DNA of 27,474 nt from an uncultured Clostridia bacterium (lineage in GTDB: Bacteria > Bacillota > Clostridia > Christensenellales > DTU072), in assembly GCA_944350065.1 (NCBI GenBank), contig CALVOD010000007.1, forward strand, positions 1 through 27,474. The letters are read 5' to 3'. The notes under the pieces are model-generated. The model worked only from the letters and a program-made list of their open reading frames with translations. It made no database searches and had not been told where the DNA came from. The translations under genes were made by a program, and so were the position numbers. Positions 8,309-17,300 of the stretch are shown one piece after another; the first letter of the stretch is position 1; the number at the start of each line of letters is the position of its first letter.

Positions 8309-8370
8309 GTAGTGTATTTATTTGTTTCTTTATCGTTAGCGGTATTTCACCGCGTCGATACTTGCTTGCG

Positions 8371-11300
8371 TCACGCCGCAGGCGCGGTCGCGGCTTTTAT
8401 TCTCAGCGTGTATCTCAGCCAGTACGTATGGTTCTTATACGCGGTCACGCTGTCTGCGGGCACGTATATATCCATTCCGTCGAGCGCGCTGCCGGGGTTG
8501 AGCGAGGCGGGATTACCAGAAGTAACGATTATCTCCTTGACCGAAGTGCCGCTGAACGCGCTGTCCGCTATCGCTGTCACGTTCGAAGGCACCGTGTAAG
8601 AAGTCGCTTCGCCCTTATAGAACAACAGTCTGCCGTTCAAAATGTACGCCCCGCCGGTAAGACCTTCGCCTTCTTTGAGGTTATTGTACCACGGAGTATC
8701 TTTGAAGGCGTTCTGTCCCACGTTGAGGATACCTTCGGGGAAGGTCACGGAAGCAAGCGAGGTGCAGCCCGTGAACGCTTCTGCCGGTATCGAAGTTACG
8801 TAGCTGCCGAGCGCGAACGACACCGAAGTTATCGTCGTGTTGCCCGTGAATACGCCTTCGCCCAGGCTGTATACCGAATTGGGTATCACAACGCTTCCGC
8901 CCGCTCCGCGGTAAGCGAGGAGCTTGTTGCCGACTATTATCATATCGCCCTGCGCCGCAAGCCACGGAGTGCCTTCGAACGCGGTAAGCTCGAGATAATT
9001 GAGCGACGCGGGCAGCGTTACCGTGGCAAGCGAGGTGCAACCCGCAAACGCCGTTCCGCTTATGGAAGTGAGGCGGATGGTCGAAGCGAACGCGAGCGAA
9101 ATTATATCGGTATTTCCGCCGAATACGTAATCGTAGATATAAGTTACGTTCGCGGGTATGGTCAACTCGGGCGAGCTTCCCTTATACGCTATCAACATAC
9201 CGTTGACGGTGACGTATGCACTCGACTGTCTCGTATACCAGCTCGTACCGTAGAACGCGTTCTTGCCTATCACGATATTCGAACCGGGGAAGGTTATCGA
9301 ATTGAGCGAGGTGCAGTTCATAAACGCGCCTTCGGGTATCGTAATCGTCGTGGTTCGGGTATCGAATACGAGCGAAGCTATATTCTTGTTGCCCGCGAAC
9401 ACTCCGGGCGCTATCTCGGTGACGTCCGCGGTTATCCTTATCGCGGTACCTTCCGCGAAGTACGCCACGGCTCTGCCGTTTACCACGAGCAGGTCGAGCG
9501 GATAATTCTTCGCCCAATACGTATTGTAGAAAGCGCGTTCGCCTACCGATACCACGTCGTTTTCCGTACTGAATTCCGCCGAAACGAGATTCACGCAATT
9601 ACGGAAGGCATCGGCTTCTATCGTGACGTCGCGATCCGTTTCCGCAAAGGATACGGAAGTTATTGACGCGTTACCGGTAAATACTCCCGCTTTAATGACG
9701 CTTACGCCTGCGGGAATAACGATATCGCCGCCCTTGCCCGTATATGCGCTGAGCACGCCGTTGATCACTATAAATCCGTCAGTTGCCAGCAACGCGTATT
9801 TCGTACCGGTGAACACGTCGCCTTCCACGGTGAGGAATTCTATTCCGTTGACCGTCGAAAGCATCTTGCATCCCACGAACGCGCCCGCTTCCGCCGTTAC
9901 CGGCGCTGTGAACGTGACGGACTCGATAACCTCGTTACCGCCGAACACGTACGCGGGTATATAATCCGCTTCCGCGGGTATTGTAACGTCTTTGATATCC
10001 GCTTTTGCGGCTACGAGCAGGTGTCTTTCGCCCGCGGGGAGAGTGAAATATTCCTCGTCGGAAGCGTTGAACGCGCTCATCAACGCGGTGCCCGAGAAAG
10101 CGTCCTCGCCTACGTACTCCAAGGTGGCGGGCAGGATTACCGAATTAAGCGCCGTGCAGCCTTCGAAGGCGCCTTCGGGTATGCGCGTCAGCGAAGTGGC
10201 GCTCATATCGACGGATACTATCGAAGCGTTGCCCGCAAACGCCGTGGGTTCGAGCGAAACGACGGTGTCGGGAAGCACTATTTCGGTAGCGGTGCCGTTG
10301 TAACGGACGAGTTTTCCGTTTACTATGGAGAATTCCCCGGTAAGCGCGCTGAGGTAAGGCGTTCCTGCGAAAGCGTTGTCGCCTATCGTCTTGATTGCGC
10401 TTACGAGAGTGACGGTGGTAAGCGAAGTGCAGCCTTCGAACGCCCCTGCGGGAATCTCCGTCAGCTTGGTGTTGTCGGTGAATACTATACCGGTGATGGT
10501 CGTCACGCCGCGGAAGGCTTCGGGCGATATTTCCGTCACGTCGAACGGTATCCTTACCACCCCGCCGGAGCCTACGTAAAGCACCGCGCGTTTTACGCCG
10601 TTATACGTGTCGATATAGTAAAGTATATCGTTGGAATTGAGCCACGCCGTACCCGTGAACGCCGTTCTGTCTACGTAAATCACCGATTCGGACAGCGTTA
10701 TCGATATCAGATTGGCGCAGTTAAGGAAGGTATTGGCTTCTATTTCGGTGACGAGACTGTAGCGGTCGAACGCAACCGATACTATATTCTCGTTATCGCG
10801 GAATACGTAAGGATAGATATATTCCGTTTCCTGCGGAATGACTATCTCGGAAGAATCTCCCACGTAGGCTATGAGCGAGCCGTCGACTACGACGTAACCG
10901 TTTTCGTCGGCAGCCGTTTCGGTAAGCCACGGAGTGCCCGCAAAAGCGTTTTCGCCGTAAACGGATACGTTCGCGGGCAATACGATATTGGTAAGCGATG
11001 AGCAACCGAGGAAGGCTTCCGCGGGTATTTCGGTGATGCGGGAAGCGTTCTGCTCGAAAATTATCTCGGTGATTTCGGTATTTCCTTTGAACGCGTCCGC
11101 GGTGAAAGCGGTAATATTGATGCCTCCGGGCGCGCCCACCGTTACGGAGCCGCCTACGCCGTTGTACTTAATAAGGATACTGCCGCTCGTTACGAATTCG
11201 TCGGTAGCGTTTTCGTACCACGCGGTGCCTACGAAGGCTCCCGCGCCTACTCTCACGACTTTTTCGCTCAACGGGTCAACGCTCGTTACGCTCGCCCAGC

Positions 11301-14300
11301 CGTAAGCGTAATTCTCGGCAATCTCTTTCGCCGCGGTATTGAAACCGAGAACGCTTATGTTTCCGAGAGGTTCGCGCCCGCCTATCAAAGCCGACAGCGA
11401 ACGGCTTCCGTCGGATACGAATTTATAAACGCCCTTGGTCGAAAGCAGGCTGTAAAGTTCTTCAGAGGATATGGAAGCGCCGCTTGCAAGTTCCACCGTT
11501 CCTATATCGAGCGTGACGCGGTACTCTTTGCCGTCGAGCTCGAACGAAACGTTATCCAACGCTCCCGTAGTCACCGACTTATACTCGGCGCTGACGGTGA
11601 ACGTATTGTTAATCGGACGTTCTATTTTCTGATACAGTACGTTCTGGATCTTAGCGTCCTTACCGCTCGCGATCTGATCGGCGAGCCACTTCGTGTTGTG
11701 GAAAGCCGCCCTGCCTATCGACGAAACCGTTTGCGGCAGCGCCACGGTGCTGAGATTGGTGCAATCGAAGAAGGCTTCTTCGCATACCGTAGTAAGCAGG
11801 CTGCCCGCCGCGAGGTAACTTATCGAGATAATATCCTTGTTGCCTTTGAACGCGCCGGCAGAAATCACCCTTACTTCGGTCGGTAAAAAGACCTGCTCGT
11901 CCGAGCCGTAATATTTGACGAGAGTTGCGCCGCCGGAATCCCCTCTCACGATGAGCATATCGCTCTCGACGCGGAACTGCGTTCCGTCGAACGCGTTTTC
12001 GGCAATATATCTCATCGAAGAAGGCAACGTAATGCTGTTGAGCATGGCGCAGCCCGCGAACGCGTAGTCGAGTATCGTCGTCGCAACGCTGCCCGTTTCA
12101 AAGCGGATACGGGATACTTTAAGCGTACTCGAGGTATCCCAATCTCCCGCAACCTCGTTCCAGACCAATGTGCTGAACGCGCCGGTATTTATGACGCGCA
12201 CCCCCGCGGGTATGACTACGGTGGCGTCAGCGCCTTTGAATTTATAGAGGAGACCGCCGCCGAGTATCACGCTCGAACCGTCGTAAGCAGCGTACCAAGC
12301 GGTATTCTCGAGCGAATTGGGTCCCACCTTTTCTATGCTCTCGGGGAAGCTTATGTCGGTGATGCCGTCCCATCCCGCGAGCAAATCTTTTACAGTTTCG
12401 GTCACGCCGTCGGAAATCGTTATCGCGGTGAGCGTGGCGGGTCTTGCGTACGCTTCGTCGGTAGTGCCGAGCAATTCGTCGAGAGTGACGCTTCCGTCGT
12501 ATTCTATTTCGCGTACGCCTTTATCCGTGATTATGCGCCACAGCGTAGCGGACTGCTGTTTGGGTTCGCCCGCGACGTCGTAGCAAATCAATTTATCGAG
12601 GTTAGCGATATTGGCGAAAGCGTTTTCGGTCAACGTAGACTTCAGGCTAACGCCCACGGAGGTCACGGTGTGCACGAAGGCGTTGGCGCCTATCAAAGAC
12701 ACTACGTGGTCGCCGTCGAGCGTTATCATATTAGTAACCGCTACGTCGGTATAATCTTCCACTCCCTCGAGTTTGCCGTCCGCGTCGTAAATTTCGGTAT
12801 ATTTTCTGTAAAGATACAGTTTGCCGGGGCTTTCGTCGAAAATTATCTGTTCGTAAGTATCGTCTCCGATTTCTCTCACGAAATTGACTATGTAAGCATA
12901 ATCGACTTCGGTCTTTCCGTAGCTTGCCCAATCGGACGAAGAATACGCCGCGTCGTATCCCGCGGGAACGAATATCTCGGGATTTGAGCTGAACGGCAGA
13001 CTGCCGAGAGCGGGCGCCGAGGTTCCGCGCATAAACACTTTCACGACGTGAGTTGCTCCGTAGAACGCCCTTTCGCCTATGTCGGTGACGCTCGCGGGAA
13101 TAAACACGACCGCAATGTCGGTAGCCGTGGCGAAAGCTCCGCCGTTAATTCTCACTACGCTTTCGGGAATTTCCGCGACTGCGCCGTGACCTTTATAATC
13201 TATAAGGTTGCCGCCGAGTACGGTAATGAAGTCGCCCTCGTACTCGTCCATCCAGGCGGTGCCTCTGAAAGCGTTCGCGCCGACGGTCGCTTCGACGGCG
13301 ATATCCTCGGCGTTGGTCTCCTCGAGTCTTACGAGGGTGTTTTCCGTCTCTATGTAAATGTTTTCGACGTAAGCGCAGTTATACAGGAAGTTGTCCGCTA
13401 TCACGTTATCCGCGCCGTCGGCAAAGCCCGTAAGTATAACCGATTTAATGTTGGAGGACAAAGCGCCTTCCGCGCCGAACAATTCGGCTACGGAAGCGTT
13501 GCCGTCCACGCGAATCGCGTCGAGCGAAGCGTTCAGTTCGAGCAACGATTTCAAGCTCGCCGCGATGCCAACGCTGCCGCCCGCGCCGCCTTTATAATAT
13601 ATGGTTAAAGAAGTAAGTTTCGTAACGCCCGCGAAAACCTTACCGCCGTCGATATTGTCTATCGGTATCAACGCGGAGTCCACGGTAAGTTCGGTAACGG
13701 AACGCATCAGCACGTAGTCGGCTATCTGAGTGACGTTGCTCGTTTTTATCTGCGACGGAATAACTATCTTGCCGCCGTTGTCGACGGATTTAATGACGAG
13801 CAGTCCGCCGCCCGCGGAAGCGTCGGCGTTGGAATAAATGAATCCCGCTTCCGTATCGGTGACTATGTTATTCACCTGTACGTTCCTCACTCCGGATATC
13901 CAATTATAATATGATCCGGTGGAATATACGGTAAGGATCGAGGAGTTGAAAGCGTTACCGCGCAATTCGGGCGCCGTTTTGGGCAAAGCCACTACGGTGG
14001 CGAGCTTGGAGGCGTTGTAGAACGCGTTCTGCATTATCAGCCGCACATCGGAAGGTATGACGACGACTTCGAGCGAAGCGCATTCGGCGAAGGCGTATTC
14101 CCCTATCGTCACGAGTTCCGAGCCGTCTTCGGCAAGCACCGCGACTATCGCGCTGTTGGTATAGAACGCGTAAGGCGCTATCGTCTTGACTTCGGCGGGT
14201 ATCGTGATGACGCTCGCGGAGCCGTTATATTTGTAAAGAATGCCGCCGCCGATTATGACGAATTCGTCGGAGTGCGCTTCGAGCCACGGAGTACCGGTGA

Positions 14301-17300
14301 ATACCTCGGAGCCCACGTAGGCTATTGCGGAGGGCAATCCGGGATTGCCTTCGTTGAGATAATAGAAATCCGTAAGCGAAATGCAGCCGTTGAAGGCGTT
14401 GTCGCCTATTTCTTCGCAGATACTGCCCGCGAAGAATACAGTCTGCAAAGCGGTATCGCCGGAGAAAGCGTTTGCGGAAACGTCGGTGACGTATTCGCCG
14501 ATACGGACGTAAGAGATATATTGATTATTCGCGTACGCGCTGGGCGTCATATCGCCGTTGAAGTCGAGTATAAGGTTCTTGAGGTTGACGGGAGCGCTTC
14601 CCGCGAACAATTCGGCAAGCGTGAGACTCGAGTCGCGCAGAATGAGCGTGTTGAGCGTGGCGCTCTCCGAGTAAGCGTTGGCAAGGTATTCGGAGGATAC
14701 CGACATTCCCGCGCCGTTGAGGGCTATCGCCGTGAGCGAGGTTGCGGAAAGGAAGGTATTCGCGGAAATAGTTACGCCCGCGGGTATGGCGACTTCGGTC
14801 ACGGTAGAGCCGAATACGTTGTCCGCCATTCCCGAGACGTTGACGGTCGCGCCGTTCACGGTTAAGGAAGCGGGCACCGTCACCGCGCTTTCGTTACCTA
14901 TGTACTGCTGTAATACGGCGTTGCCTGCGCTCGTCACGTAGGTCCATTCGCCCGAATCGTCCACGTTCGCGGAAGAATAAAGTTTGTCCGCAAGCGCGCG
15001 CCAGTTGGCGCCGACGCTTTCGGCGGTGTACGCCGTCAGATTGGATACGTAAATACGGAAAGCGTTGTAATCGTTTCCGTTACGCGTGAATACGTTAGCG
15101 CCCAGGTTGCAGGGAGTCTGTCTTTCGAAAACCGCATATCTGAGCGAAGAGCAGCCGAAGAATGCGTTATCGCCGATATCGGTTACGGAAGCGGGCAAGG
15201 TTATTTCGGTGAAGGCGGCGCAGCCGTTGAACGCGCTTGCCCCTATCGAAGTAAGCGTCGCGGGGAAGGAGGCGCCGGACTCGGTCATCGCGGAATTAAG
15301 CGAAACGCAATTCCTGAAAGCGCCGCTACCTATCGAAACGAGCGCGGAGTTCGAGGGGAACAGCACCGTTTCGAGCGCAACGCAGCCGTTGAAGCAGTTG
15401 TCGGGTATCGATTTGACGTTCTCGGGAATTTCTATCGAAACGAGATTAACCGCGTTCATGAAGGCGTTGGGGCCTATCGAAACGAGAGTCGCGGGAAGAA
15501 TTATTCCTTTCATTCTCGATTCGTTCTTGAAGGCTTCGGCGTCGATACCGGTGACGGGTTTGCGATCGTAGTAATTCGCCACCACGAAAATGCCGTCCGC
15601 GGGTATATCGTTCTCGTCCACGCCGCAAGCTACGTAACCGTCGCCGTCGAGACGGTAGATAACGCCCTTCGACGCAGTCTGTTCTTCCCAGCGCGCGTAA
15701 AGCGTCGCGGACGCGGTGGCGGGATTACCGAAGACGTAAGAATTGACGAATGTTTCCTCGGTGTACCAGCCGATGAATACCTTACCGTCTTCTCCCTCGA
15801 CCGAAGGCGCCCTGACAACGTCGCCGTGCGTATAGTTTTCGGTTAAGACTATTTCGTTGCCGGACTCGTTGTTCACTCCGGTACGGAAGACGAATTCGTA
15901 AACGCTCGCCTTGAATTCGGATTCGAAAACGGTGTCGTTTTCCACGGCGTAGAAAAGTCCGCCTGCAAATTTGAGCGTACCGGAGCCCAACGGTTCGGGC
16001 TCGACGTCAGCGCCGCGCAGTCTGTACCAGACTCCGTCGGTCTCCACGAGCGCGTCAACGCTGTCGCGCCACCATTGCTCGCCGAGTATGTATTCTATGT
16101 TGGAAGCCTCGGAATAATAGTAATTCTCGCCGGTAACTATCAACGTACCGGGAAGCTCCGTCGCGCCTTCCGCTCCGGAAGCGGAAGCGAGGTTCCATTT
16201 AACGGCTCCGCCCGTCGCGGAATAACCGAGTAAGATCTTATCGCCGTTTCTCGTCACCCGCCAGCCGAGGAAGTCCTTACCGACTTCGGACGGGGCGTCC
16301 ACTATCGAGCCGAGCGAAACGAAGGTATGATACGCCAAACTTTGCTCGGGCGTATTGCCCGTGCCGCCGTAGACGTGCTGCTCGTAAACTTCGTTAGTGA
16401 GCGGGTTGCGGAAGCGTATCGTATACGTATTCTTGGCGAATACCGGGTTCAACGTGATGTTTTCGGTCACGTTATACATATCCTGGTTGCCCTGCGCCTG
16501 CCAGCTGACGAAAGTATATCCCGTCATCGTAGGCAAATCGAACTGCGCCGCGGGGAACACCGCGGAAGAACCGTGCTCGACCTGCGTGACGGTTATCGTG
16601 CCGCCGGCGCCGTCGGTCCAGGTGACGTCGTACTTAGCCACGATGTATTCGGAACGGATGTCGTGATCGCGATCCACCACGAGTTCGCCCACGTCGGTTA
16701 GCCATCTGACGAAAGTCCTTCCGTTTATCGGCGCGGGATCGGGTATGTCGTCCTTATCGAGCTTACCGCCGTATGCCACCTGACGGGTAGTGTAGAGATC
16801 TTCGGGGAAATAGAAACGCAACGTATACACTATAGGCGTGTATTTGGGTATGAGATCCACGTCCGAAGTTACCGGCGTCGACCACACGTACGCTTCGTCG
16901 GAAACGCCGCCCGCGGAATACACGTGCCACGCCATGGTATATCCCGTTTTCTCCGTTAGCGCGGGAGCGGAGGCTTCGTCCACGGTAAGTCCGCTCTCAA
17001 CCTCCAAGGAGGCGACCGACATGTCGCCGTTTTCGTTATAGAAAGTGACGATGTAAAGTTTTATCCATTTGGCGTAAAGCGAAAGCACCACGCCGTCTTT
17101 AATTTCGTATCTGTCGAGTCTCTGCTCGCGGATGTTCCACTCGTTCACATAAGCGCTGTCGGTATACCAGCCCGCGAATTTATATCCGCTGTAAGTGGGT
17201 TCTGCAAGGGTAATGAGGCTGTCGAACACGACGCCGTCCACTATTCTGTACGCGTTGGGGTTTTCGGGAACGTTGCCGTCGAAAACTCTGATGCTGTACG

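Noticed and set aside
8339..8353. Possible terminator between the two lipoprotein genes
   Set aside because: The stem is only 5 bp with no U-run after it on the minus strand, so it would not stop transcription; the genes are treated as one unit.
6985..9666. An 893-codon open frame on the plus strand spanning both lipoprotein genes
   Set aside because: It is antisense to two well-supported genes, crosses their boundary, and its translation has no recognisable domain and an Arg/Val/Ile-rich composition typical of the mirror frame of GC-biased codons.
8480..15650. CRISPR-like or DNA tandem-repeat array
   Set aside because: The periodicity is at protein level with diverged codons. There are no identical short repeats with unique spacers, and the frame is coding throughout.
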